Part shown: positions 1 through 7,844 of the stretch, in pieces
How the letters are laid out: every line of letters begins with the position of its first letter
Numbering within the stretch: the first letter of the stretch is position 1
Origin: Gallionellaceae bacterium
Lineage (GTDB): Bacteria; Pseudomonadota; Gammaproteobacteria; Burkholderiales; Gallionellaceae
DNA: 56,839 nucleotides
Assembly: GCA_009885195.1 (NCBI GenBank)
Contig: VFLG01000031.1
Location: 1 to 56,839 of the forward strand
Reading direction: 5' to 3'
The notes under the pieces: model-generated
Database searches by the model: none
What the model saw: only the letters and a program-made list of their open reading frames with translations
Told to the model about the DNA's origin: nothing
Position numbers and translations under genes: made by a program

Positions 1-1436
1 ATGGTGTGGCCTATCTGGTCCAGCGCAGCATCATCATGGCCACCCTGTTCGGCATTGCGGCTCTTCTCTGCTATCTGGAAGGCTTGACCCGGGATCGTGC
101 CAGGTGGTTCGTCCTGTCCGCGCTGTTCTATTTCCTGGCGGTCTTTTCCAAAGAGCACAGCATCATGATCCCCGGCGTGGCCGCCGCCCTCACCTTGCTG
201 CTGCATAAACCGTCCTTGGCCCTGCTAAAAAGACTGTGGCTGCCCTTCGCCCTGTATCTCGTCATCGGCACGCTGATCATCCTGCGCACGAAGGGAGTGC
301 TGGGGGCGGCCTATGAAATTTATGCGGCTGAAATATTGGCCCAATTGAGCGAGCAACAACAAGATATAAATATTGAGCATGCTTACGGTTTAAGCGTCAT
401 TACCCAAGGATATCTGTTCTTCAAATATCTGCTGCTGTGGGTCGTTCCCTATCCCGGCTGGATGTCGGTCGATATCCGCCAGCCATTCGCCACCCACTTC
501 CTGTCCTGGCCGCAGTTGCCGGGCTTTGTCCTGTTCATGGCTTATCCGGTGCTGGCCGTGAAATTACTGTTGAAGGGAGGGCGGCAAGGTCTGCTGGGGT
601 TGGGCCTGCTGTTTCCGTGGATACTCTATTTGACCGAACTATCCACGGTCAGGATTCAGGAGCCGTTTGTGCTGTACCGCAGTTATCTGTGGATGAGCGG
701 GCTGCCCATCGTCCTGTTCGGCTTCATGGGCGCCACCCCCCGGAAATTCGTCCCCGTTCTGCTGGCTGCATGTAGCCTAGTGCTGGCCGGGCTGGCTTGG
801 AACAGGCTGGATACGTTTTCCAGTGGCTTGAAGCTATGGTCTGATGTAATTGAGAAAAATCGGGATGAGAAATTGCTTGGCGCGGAAAGGGCTTATAACA
901 ACCGTGGCAATGCTTATTCAGTCTTGGGCCGTTTACCGGATGCGCTGGCGGATTATGAAAAAGCTATTGAGATCAATCCAAAATATCTTGAAGGCTACTA
1001 CAACAGTGGAAATATATATGCCAGGCTAAATAAATTAGAAGAAGCGTTACCTAGATTTAACGCTGCGATCGAGCTTAAACCCGATTATTTTGTTGCCTAC
1101 GGAAACCGTGCTCTTGCTCTTTTAAAATTAGGTCGTTATGCTGAGTCGCTCAGCGATTTTGACAAGGCTATTCGACTCGACCCAGAAAATCCATCTTATT
1201 ATTCGAATCGCGCCAGAGTTAATTTTAACCTGGGCAAATTTCAGGAAGCACAGAATGATTATGCCCAAGCACTCGACCTGTATGACGAAGCACTCAGGCA
1301 GGATGCCAGAAACAGTCAAGTACTATTGAAACGTGGACTCGTTCTGAATGCACTGAACAGAAAAAATGAGGCGATGGAAAGCTTCCGAAAAAGCTGTGAA
1401 GCTGGAAACTTGGAAGTTTGCAAACAATTGCATTAG
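1..1436 (+). CDS. Membrane GT-C-like/TPR protein, 3' part (copy 1 of 3)
   Basis: Partial: the reading frame is open at the left edge (first full codon at base 3) and ends at TAG 1434-1436. It matches the complete paralogue at 45634-47832 from about one fifth into that protein. The visible part starts with several hydrophobic segments (roughly residues 1-270 of the visible part), then about five TPR units (e.g. AYNNRGNAYSVLGRLPDAL, GYYNSGNIYARLNKLEEAL), and ends EAMESFRKSCEAGNLEVCKQ, nearly the same ending as the paralogue. The full paralogue has an FDD motif after its first membrane helix, as in TMTC/GT-C glycosyltransferases, so an inner-membrane glycosyltransferase with a TPR tail is inferred. 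Substrate unknown. It has fewer TPRs than the copy at 45.6 kb (about 5 against 8). Convergent with the MFS gene. Confidence 0.8.
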   Translation, partial: GVAYLVQRSIIMATLFGIAALLCYLEGLTRDRARWFVLSALFYFLAVFSKEHSIMIPGVAAALTLLLHKPSLALLKRLWLPFALYLVIGTLIILRTKGVLGAAYEIYAAEILAQLSEQQQDINIEHAYGLSVITQGYLFFKYLLLWVVPYPGWMSVDIRQPFATHFLSWPQLPGFVLFMAYPVLAVKLLLKGGRQGLLGLGLLFPWILYLTELSTVRIQEPFVLYRSYLWMSGLPIVLFGFMGATPRKFVPVLLAACSLVLAGLAWNRLDTFSSGLKLWSDVIEKNRDEKLLGAERAYNNRGNAYSVLGRLPDALADYEKAIEINPKYLEGYYNSGNIYARLNKLEEALPRFNAAIELKPDYFVAYGNRALALLKLGRYAESLSDFDKAIRLDPENPSYYSNRARVNFNLGKFQEAQNDYAQALDLYDEALRQDARNSQVLLKRGLVLNALNRKNEAMESFRKSCEAGNLEVCKQLH

Positions 1437-1460
1437 CGCGGTAGGGCGCAATAACCGAAG

Positions 1461-1486
1461 GTCATTCCCGCCTTCGCGGGAATGAC
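1461..1486. repeat. Hairpin between convergent genes (REP-like)
   Basis: A perfect 11-bp inverted repeat, GTCATTCCCGC / GCGGGAATGAC, with the 4-nt loop CTTC lies between two convergent genes. This sequence type is common as a dispersed intergenic repeat in proteobacteria. It has no U-run, so intrinsic termination is only a possibility. Confidence 0.6.
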
Positions 1487-1519
1487 GAATTAATCTGCAT
1501 TTCCCTCCAAACCGCCGAT

Positions 1520-2812
1520 TCAGGCATTCCCCCGCAAAGCTGCGCGCCGTCCGCGCCGCACATTTACCCCGATAAGAATCAGCAATCCCACCAGAAAATA
1601 ACTGCCGGTAATTAATATGGCCAAGCGGTGATCGCCCAGTGAGATCCAGCTCACCAGCCCGTAAGTCACGGGGCCGAGTATGGAGGACAACTTTACCGCC
1701 AGTCCCCACAGCCCGAAAAATTCCGCGCGACGCGTGGCTGGAGAGAGCAAGCCCACCAGGGCGCGGCCTGCTGACTGGCTGGCACCCATGCAGATGCCGG
1801 CCAGGTTGGCGGCGACCCAGAATAGCCCCGGACCTTGCGCAGCCCATGCCAGCAGCACCATGATCATCCAGCCAACCAGCGTTAACGCGATGGTCTGGAC
1901 GTGGCCGATACGGTCCTGCACATAGCCGAAAGTGAACGCGCCGACGACAGCGGTGACGTTGACCACCAGAATCAGAAACAGCGTCTGCTGCATCGTGAAA
2001 TGCATGACCTGCTGCGCATAAATCGCGGCCAGTGTGATCACTGCCTGAATGCCCGCGTAATAAAATACCGTGCATATCAGGAAGCGCCGCAGGTCGCGGT
2101 AATGCCGGGCATGGCGCATGGTTTGCCCCAGCCGGGCATAGGCTTCCTGGACTGCGTTAAGCCCCTGCAAGTGCGGCTGGGGCAGCGCGCGTTCCTTTAG
2201 AAACAGAAACGTGGGCAGGCTCGCCACGGCGAACAAGGCCGCCGTGATCAGCATCGTAACCGGCACGAAATCGGCGGCAGTCTGGCCGCGCGCCTGCGCC
2301 CATGTGACGTAGCCGAGGCAGGCGCCCAGACTGACCAATCCGCCCGCATAGCCGAGGCTCCAGCCCCAGCCTGAAACCTTGCCCAGAGCGCGCCCGCGCG
2401 CCAGTTCCGGCAAAAAAGCGGCAATGATGTTTTCGCCGCTGCCGAAAAAAAAGTTGGAAAATACAATCAGCACAACAGCCAGCCACAGACTGCCCGGGCC
2501 GACCAAAGCGAGGGCGGCGGTGAATGCCACACAGCCGACTGTCGTGGCAAGCAGCAAGCGCTTCTTGGCGGCATACGCATCCGCATACGCGCCGAGCAGC
2601 GGGGCGGTGACCATGATCAGCGCATATGAAACCGCCAGCGATGCGGTCCAGGCAAATGTCGCCCAGGGCGCGTTTTCAGCCACCACCGTCACGAAAAAGG
2701 CGTTGAAGATCGCCGTGATAACGACGGTCGTGTAGCCGGAATTGGCGAAATCGTACATGGCCCAGGCCCAGGCTTCGCGGGAAGTGACATCTTGAGCAAG
2801 GTTGCGTCGCAT
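1520..2812 (-). CDS. MFS transporter, UMF1/Atg22-like family
   Basis: About 430 aa with roughly a dozen hydrophobic helices. The N-terminal signature WAWAMYDFANSGYTTVV is typical of the UMF1 (Atg22-like) major facilitator family, and GAYADAYAAKKRLLL is the loop 2-3 MFS motif. Substrate unknown; distant Atg22 relatives export amino acids from vacuoles, which does not settle the bacterial role. Inner membrane. The frame extends to a TTG at 2839, but ATG 2812 (MRRNLAQDV) is preferred as it matches the usual family N-terminus; neither has a clear Shine-Dalgarno. Monocistronic, convergent with the upstream TPR gene and divergent from the DUF4202 gene. Confidence 0.85.
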   Translation of the reverse strand: MRRNLAQDVTSREAWAWAMYDFANSGYTTVVITAIFNAFFVTVVAENAPWATFAWTASLAVSYALIMVTAPLLGAYADAYAAKKRLLLATTVGCVAFTAALALVGPGSLWLAVVLIVFSNFFFGSGENIIAAFLPELARGRALGKVSGWGWSLGYAGGLVSLGACLGYVTWAQARGQTAADFVPVTMLITAALFAVASLPTFLFLKERALPQPHLQGLNAVQEAYARLGQTMRHARHYRDLRRFLICTVFYYAGIQAVITLAAIYAQQVMHFTMQQTLFLILVVNVTAVVGAFTFGYVQDRIGHVQTIALTLVGWMIMVLLAWAAQGPGLFWVAANLAGICMGASQSAGRALVGLLSPATRRAEFFGLWGLAVKLSSILGPVTYGLVSWISLGDHRLAILITGSYFLVGLLILIGVNVRRGRRAALRGNA

Positions 2813-2926
2813 GGGTTGATCCGGTTGGTGATGTTGCAAAGCAACAGTTCATTTACTACCGCACATCTTCATGATACCCATTTTTATTGTTATCCTAAGT
2901 AACCTTTTTTATTCGAGTGAGACATC

Positions 2927-3526
2927 ATGACTGAGCTATCCAGCCATTTTAAGGAGGCGATTACCCGTTTTGATGCGGCCAACGCAGCAGACCCCAACCA
3001 GGAAATATTTGAGGGGAAGGAATACCCCAAGGAACTGCTTTACGCGCAGCGCATGACGGCATGGCTGGAAAAATTCGAGCCTGGGGCTTCCGAGGCGCTG
3101 CAGCTTGCCGCGCGTGCCCAGCATATCCGCCGCTGGGAAATCCCGCGCGGCGCATATCCGATGGGCCGCGACGGTTACAACCAGTGGCGCACCATATTAG
3201 CGAAGATGCATGGCGATCTCGCGGCCAGGATAATGCGGGACGTGGGCTATGACGAGCAGATGTGTGAGCGGGTAAGGGCGCTGCTGATGAAGGATCGCAT
3301 CACGTTGTCAGGCCACGACGGACAAACGCTGGAGGATGTGATCTGCCTGGTGTTTCTGGAGTTTTATTTCGTTCCCTTCGCGCCGCAGTACAGCGAGACC
3401 AAGCTGACCGGCATCGTGCGTAAGACCTGGAGGAAGATGTCGGAGCGCGGCCGCCAGACGGCGTTGACGCTCGCCCCGCTGTGGCCGGCGGAGTTGCTTG
3501 AGATGGTGAAGAAGGCGGTGGGATGA
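2927..3526 (+). CDS. DUF4202 domain protein
   Basis: 199 aa, soluble, no signal peptide or membrane helix. The sequence resembles the DUF4202 family over its whole length (conserved-looking AQHIRRWEIPRGAYP, KDRITLSGHDGQTLEDV and FLEFYF). The AxHxxRW segment followed by a downstream DxE-type motif has the look of an HD-like metal-binding helical protein, but I cannot prove that. Members are often auto-annotated as glutamyl-tRNA synthetase-like without basis. Function unknown. Starts at ATG 2927 and is divergent from the MFS gene. A hairpin follows at 3532-3560. Confidence 0.75.
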   Translation: MTELSSHFKEAITRFDAANAADPNQEIFEGKEYPKELLYAQRMTAWLEKFEPGASEALQLAARAQHIRRWEIPRGAYPMGRDGYNQWRTILAKMHGDLAARIMRDVGYDEQMCERVRALLMKDRITLSGHDGQTLEDVICLVFLEFYFVPFAPQYSETKLTGIVRKTWRKMSERGRQTALTLAPLWPAELLEMVKKAVG

Positions 3527-3939
3527 TCGGTATTTTTCGTTCAGATGCGCTGCGAAAAATGGAAGTTTATATGGAGTGCGCATAACCAGCCTGCGTGTGT
3601 TGTTGGGGCTTTAGCCCCTTACAACCACGGCGTACCCCTTGCGGGTGTACTTGGCTGTCGTCTTTTGACAGCCTAGTCGAATGGCTAGTAGTTCCATCAG
3701 ACTCGTCTGCGCCTTGGAAAAGCGGCGACGCGTCGCCGCACTCCAAACCAAGCCCGGCGTCATACGAAAATTGGCAATCAAGTACCCGATGACTCCGCTA
3801 ACCAGTTTTACGCCAGCAGGCAACAATCTGAGGCATAATCCAGATGACTTGCCCGTCCACTAAATCGGACTCCGCTCACATGCAATGTACAAGGGAAAGA
3901 GGACGGCCAGAAATGTGGTGCTCCTCGCGTAAAACAACA
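3527..3939. repeat. Non-coding region with an array of hairpins
   Basis: No convincing gene in 413 bp. It holds successive inverted repeats: ATTTTTCG/CGAAAAAT (3532-3560), a long stem around GGGGCTTTAGCCCC (3599-3625), GTACCCC..GGGTGTAC (3632-3650), GGCTGTC/GACAGCC (3653-3673), and the 18-bp perfect palindrome GCGGCGACGCGTCGCCGC (3722-3739). It marks the boundary between vertically inherited genes and the block with atypical codon use. Small ORFs over it have no recognisable product. Confidence 0.6.
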
Positions 3940-4029
3940 ATGCAAAACTCAAAGTGCAAAGTGCAAAGTGCAAGACTCTTCAGGACACCTGTTTTGGCTT
4001 TTGCATTTTGCATTTTGCAATTTGCAATC
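3940..4029. repeat. Low-complexity inverted repeat inside a signal-peptide coding region
   Basis: Left arm 3940-3974 repeats CAAAGTG/TGCAAAG units; right arm 3999-4029 repeats TTTTGCA units. The arms are approximate reverse complements. The repeat is in frame and encodes the N-terminus and hydrophobic core of the next protein's signal peptide. Confidence 0.65.
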
Positions 4030-5865
4030 TTTTATACGTTCGCGGCCGCTCAAGGAGATGCCGAAGGGATAACCCGGCAGTACAGGGAGGCGCTGGAGAT
4101 AAATCCGGATGACATGGATGCCCGCTACCTCCTTGGTGTATCCATGCTGCGTGAAAATGCATATGACGAGGCACTGCAACATCTCATAAAGGTTTATCCA
4201 CATCGGTCCGGCGAGGCAGATGTGAATTACAACATAGGGCTGGCCTACGCAGGGGCGGGGGAACTGGAAAAGGCGTTCCGGCATTACCTGAGGGTGGGCG
4301 AAATAAACGCTATCGAGGCAAGGGGCAGGTATCGCCTGGATACGGCATTTTACAACCTTGGAATATCCTATCAGAAGGTGGGCAACCTTGATGAGGCATT
4401 GCGGTGCTATCAGGAGGCAATCCGGATAAACCCGGAACAGGTGAACGCATTCTGTGCCCAGGGTGAGGCGCTTTACCAGAAGAAGGATTATAAAGGCGCC
4501 CTGGAAAGCTTTGCTGTATGCAAGGAAAAGAGTCCTGAAAGGAAAGGGGTAAGCCATTTCATATCTGCCATTCACCAGGACAGAGGCATCGAATATATAA
4601 ATCAGAAAAACTATACCGAGGCAAGGATAGAGCTCGATAAGGCTATCACCCTGGATACGGGCAATGAAACAGTTCATTACTACATGGGGTACCTGGAGTA
4701 TCTTGAAGGAGATTATAAGAAGGCCCTCCTGGCCTTGGACAAAGTAAAGGGGACAGAGAGGGAGGATATGAAGAAGGCTCTCTCCTCAATGCTTTACAAC
4801 GTCGGAGGGGCAATGCAGAAGGATGAGGACTGGGAAGGGGCAGTAAACGCCTTTAGCCAGGCTGCGGCCATAAGCAAACAAGACCCTGAGTTACGCTTCT
4901 ACCTTGGGTACAGTAATATGAAGGCAAAGAGGTTTGATGCTGCAATAGAGGCTTTTAAGGATGCCTTGAAACTGGATACTAAGCACCAGAGGGCTGCCGT
5001 AAACCTGGCTATAGTATCCGAGATAGCCATGAAATCCCACCTGAACCTCGGAGAAGATTATCTCAAAAACGGCTCATACAATGAGGCTCTGAAGGAGTTT
5101 AACCTCTCACTTTCAATAGACCCAGGCAACCAGAAAGGACTAAAGGGAAAGGATGCGGCGGAAAAGAAGATAGAAAACCTCAAAGGCTTGGCTCAGGAGA
5201 AGAGAAAGAGGGAGATCGCGGCAAAGCTTCTGGAGGGGGACAGGTTTATAGCTAAAGGAAAATATCTTGAGGCGAAAAAGAGTTTTGAGGAGGCGGCTGC
5301 GCTGGAGCCAGGAAACCAGAAGGCTAGGGAAGGGATAGGCAAAACTAGCAAACTTTTAAAAGAGGCAAAGGGGATACATGATGAGAGAATGTCGGCCGGT
5401 ATAAAGGCCTATAAGGAAGGGAGCTATTCTCAGGCGTTATCCGCATTTGGCGACGCGCTGCAGGTAGACCCAAATCGTGCAGAGGCCCAGAAGATGCAGA
5501 TGGAGACCAGGGCAAGGATAGGTGAGCTAATAGGCCCCTGGTTGAAGGCAGGCGCGGATGCATACAAGAAAGGGGATACAGACTCGGCCATAATTTCCTT
5601 TAAGAAGGTTCTCAACACAGACCCTGCCAACCAAGAGGCCGGGGAGTACCTCGGAAAGATGGACACCCAGAAGGCAAAGGCATCGGTAGACAAGGAGATT
5701 GAAAAACATTATTTAAAGGGGATAGAACGATATACCGAAGGGAAGTATAGGGAGGCCATCGAATCCTGGAAGAAGGTGCTGGAGCTGGATTCAGGGCATG
5801 AAAAGGCAATCCTGAATATAGAAAAGGCCAAGAGGAAGATGGAAGGGGTAATGGATACGAAATAA
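3940..5865 (+). CDS. Secreted TPR-repeat protein
   Basis: 641 aa from ATG 3940; the frame is open upstream to 3844, but only the 3940 start gives a normal signal peptide (basic MQNSKCKVQSARLFR, hydrophobic core, AAA-Q cleavage near residue 36). The mature part is almost all TPR, about a dozen units in three stretches (e.g. AFYNLGISYQKVGNLDEAL, RFYLGYSNMKAKRFDAAI, GIERYTEGKYREAIESWK), with charged linkers. Probably periplasmic, acting as a protein-binding scaffold. It lies 13 bp upstream of a membrane cyclase in the same orientation, so a two-gene operon is likely. Codon use is unlike the flanks: many AGG, AGA, ATA and GGG codons, suggesting transfer from another phylum (inference). Specific partner unknown. 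Confidence 0.8.
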   Translation: MQNSKCKVQSARLFRTPVLAFAFCILQFAIFYTFAAAQGDAEGITRQYREALEINPDDMDARYLLGVSMLRENAYDEALQHLIKVYPHRSGEADVNYNIGLAYAGAGELEKAFRHYLRVGEINAIEARGRYRLDTAFYNLGISYQKVGNLDEALRCYQEAIRINPEQVNAFCAQGEALYQKKDYKGALESFAVCKEKSPERKGVSHFISAIHQDRGIEYINQKNYTEARIELDKAITLDTGNETVHYYMGYLEYLEGDYKKALLALDKVKGTEREDMKKALSSMLYNVGGAMQKDEDWEGAVNAFSQAAAISKQDPELRFYLGYSNMKAKRFDAAIEAFKDALKLDTKHQRAAVNLAIVSEIAMKSHLNLGEDYLKNGSYNEALKEFNLSLSIDPGNQKGLKGKDAAEKKIENLKGLAQEKRKREIAAKLLEGDRFIAKGKYLEAKKSFEEAAALEPGNQKAREGIGKTSKLLKEAKGIHDERMSAGIKAYKEGSYSQALSAFGDALQVDPNRAEAQKMQMETRARIGELIGPWLKAGADAYKKGDTDSAIISFKKVLNTDPANQEAGEYLGKMDTQKAKASVDKEIEKHYLKGIERYTEGKYREAIESWKKVLELDSGHEKAILNIEKAKRKMEGVMDTK

Positions 5866-5878
5866 CGTGGAGGATGAT

Positions 5879-7306
5879 ATGACTGGGGAAAAATCGGAGA
5901 AAAAGACATCTAAAAAAGGCGGGAGCTTCATCTTTAGCCTGAGATTCAAGATACTCGTAGGAATACTCTTCTTTGTGACAGCCTTGATGGGGACCGTGAT
6001 AGGGCTGATTAACAAGAATGTCAGGGAGACTATCTTGGCCGAGAGCATAGAGAAGGGTCTTGCTGTTGCCCGGGGGATCGCCACCGCCAGCGAAGACCCG
6101 CTTCTGACCAACGATGACCTGACCCTCTTCTCCACGCTGAAAGGGGGGCAGAGTAATACTGGCGTTGTCTACGCGATGGTGGTAGATATGGATGGAAAGA
6201 TAAGGGCTCATAACGATGTGAACATGAGCGGAAAACATTACAGCGCGACAGCGGGTTCATCCGTATTTAAAACCGGCAAGGACTATGTCATAAATTCTTA
6301 CATGGGGGAGGCAGGAATTACGTACGATATAAGCACCCCCATCTTTTCCATAGGCGCAACGAATGAGATTGGAAGGGTGCACCTCGGTCTCTCTGAAAAA
6401 GCGGCGAGGGAGGCCGTGGAGAAGGCCAGCCGCTATATTATTTACCTCTCCGCCATCGGGCTTTTTCTTGGGGGAATTGGCGCATTCCTGCTGGCAACAA
6501 TGATGGTAAAGCCCATAAAGCTCCTGGTGTCGGGAGTAAGAGCCATCGGTGAGGGGAAGTTCCATCAGAGGATAAATATCAGCAGGAAGGATGAGATAGG
6601 GGAACTCACCTCTGCCTTTAACGACATGGCTAAAGGGCTTGAGGAAAGGGAGTTTATAAGGAACACATTCCAGAAGTTTGTGCATAAAGACATAGTCGAT
6701 GATTTATTAAAAAACCCGGATAAGATCAAGGTAGGCGGTGAAAAAAAGAAGGTTACGATACTCTTCGCGGATATAAGGGGCTTTACACCCCTCTCCGAGA
6801 GCCTGCCGCCGGAAGAGGTTGTGGCGCTGCTTAACCAGCACTTTTCGAACATGCTGCCAATAATAAACAAGAACGGAGGCGTGCTTGATAAATTCATGGG
6901 GGACGCCATGATGGTGACCTTCGGGACACCCCTTCCCAAGGATGATGATGTGTTCAGGGCTGTAAAGACAGGCCTGATGATGCAGCATATGAGAAGGTCT
7001 CTCAACGAGGGGAGAGCAAAAGAGGGTAAGGGGCCGATCTATATGGGGGTAGGAATAAACACCGGGCATGTGGTGGCAGGGAATATAGGCTCAGCAGAAA
7101 GGATGGAGTACACAGTTCTCGGTGACGTCGTAAACATTGCATCCAGAATTGAAGGTCTTTCAAAAGACGATGTCGTAATAACAGAGGACACTTACCGGGA
7201 GGTAATGAATTCAATAGTCATCAGCCAAGAGAAGGAAGAAATCTCACTGAAGGGGAAGAGCAGGCCGGTCACCATATATAGAGTGCTGGGGATAAAGGAG
7301 AAATAG
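5879..7306 (+). CDS. HAMP-domain class III adenylate/guanylate cyclase
   Basis: 475 aa. ATG 5879 is chosen because GGAGG (5869-5873) sits 5 nt upstream; a GTG 12 nt earlier is the longer alternative. Layout: cytoplasmic N-tail, helix at about 20-45, periplasmic sensor domain (about 45-185, containing GVVYAMVVDMDGKIRAHND, dCache/sCache-like), second helix (about 185-208), HAMP (about 208-262), then the cyclase domain (about 285-475). The metal-binding aspartates are present (LFADIRGF, D298; DKFMGD, D342), as are the purine-contacting Lys338 and the transition-state NIASR segment, so it should be active. A YTVLGD motif follows. Product is probably cAMP, not proven. Same AGG/ATA-rich codon use as the TPR gene upstream. 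Confidence 0.9.
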   Translation: MTGEKSEKKTSKKGGSFIFSLRFKILVGILFFVTALMGTVIGLINKNVRETILAESIEKGLAVARGIATASEDPLLTNDDLTLFSTLKGGQSNTGVVYAMVVDMDGKIRAHNDVNMSGKHYSATAGSSVFKTGKDYVINSYMGEAGITYDISTPIFSIGATNEIGRVHLGLSEKAAREAVEKASRYIIYLSAIGLFLGGIGAFLLATMMVKPIKLLVSGVRAIGEGKFHQRINISRKDEIGELTSAFNDMAKGLEEREFIRNTFQKFVHKDIVDDLLKNPDKIKVGGEKKKVTILFADIRGFTPLSESLPPEEVVALLNQHFSNMLPIINKNGGVLDKFMGDAMMVTFGTPLPKDDDVFRAVKTGLMMQHMRRSLNEGRAKEGKGPIYMGVGINTGHVVAGNIGSAERMEYTVLGDVVNIASRIEGLSKDDVVITEDTYREVMNSIVISQEKEEISLKGKSRPVTIYRVLGIKEK

Positions 7307-7370
7307 ATTGGGAATAATACAATCTGCCACAGCCAGTTTTGACTGCGGCAGAAAGGCCGGGCTGGTGCGG

Positions 7371-7784
7371 CTATTGGGCGGGAGTGTTTGCGGTTTGAAG
7401 CATTGCCAAGGCCTGATCCGCATCTTTGCGCAGTGCGCTACCCGGATATTGTTTGACGAATGCTGAAAATGCGGTTTTAGCCCGCGTCTTGTCATTGGCT
7501 TCGGTCAGTTTTATCGCCTTGGTGAAGGCTTCCAGCTCTTCGGCGGCCATGATTTCAGAAGAGGCATCGCTTTTCCAGTAGAGATCATCAGATGACGCCA
7601 GCAGGGCACCACGAACCCCGCCGGTCGCGGTGGTCACGCTCGATTTTTTCTGGGGAGTGAACGATTCGACCTTGGCCCTGAGCTTGTCCCAGAAACTCAT
7701 GGCCTTATCGCCCGATTCGCCCGCGTAAAGTGCCGGTGAACCCAAGCTTAGTCCCAGCAAAAACAGCATCGTTAATTTTTTCAT
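7371..7784 (-). CDS. Small exported protein of unknown function
   Basis: 137 aa with a clear signal peptide (MKKLTMLFLLGLSLGSPALYA-G). A strong Shine-Dalgarno (AAGGAGAAG) precedes ATG 7784. The mature part is about 116 residues, with a basic/aromatic segment (SFWDKLRAKVESFTPQKK) and a C-terminal helix pair with TPR-like character (TRAKTAFSAFVKQYPGSALRKDADQAL). No family recognised. It lies 60 bp downstream of the giant NHL protein on the same strand, so it is probably the last gene of the CHASE2-cyclase/NHL operon and may be a periplasmic partner (inference). Confidence 0.7.
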   Translation of the reverse strand: MKKLTMLFLLGLSLGSPALYAGESGDKAMSFWDKLRAKVESFTPQKKSSVTTATGGVRGALLASSDDLYWKSDASSEIMAAEELEAFTKAIKLTEANDKTRAKTAFSAFVKQYPGSALRKDADQALAMLQTANTPAQ

Positions 7785-7844
7785 GGTCTTCTCCTTAGTG
7801 GTTGTTGCCCTTGTGCGCCTTTACTATCAGAAATGGGATAGGCT

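Noticed and set aside
7324-7351. Hairpin CTGCCACAG/CTGCGGCAG between convergent cyclase and exported-protein genes
   Set aside because: One mismatch and no U-run on either strand; not enough to call a terminator.
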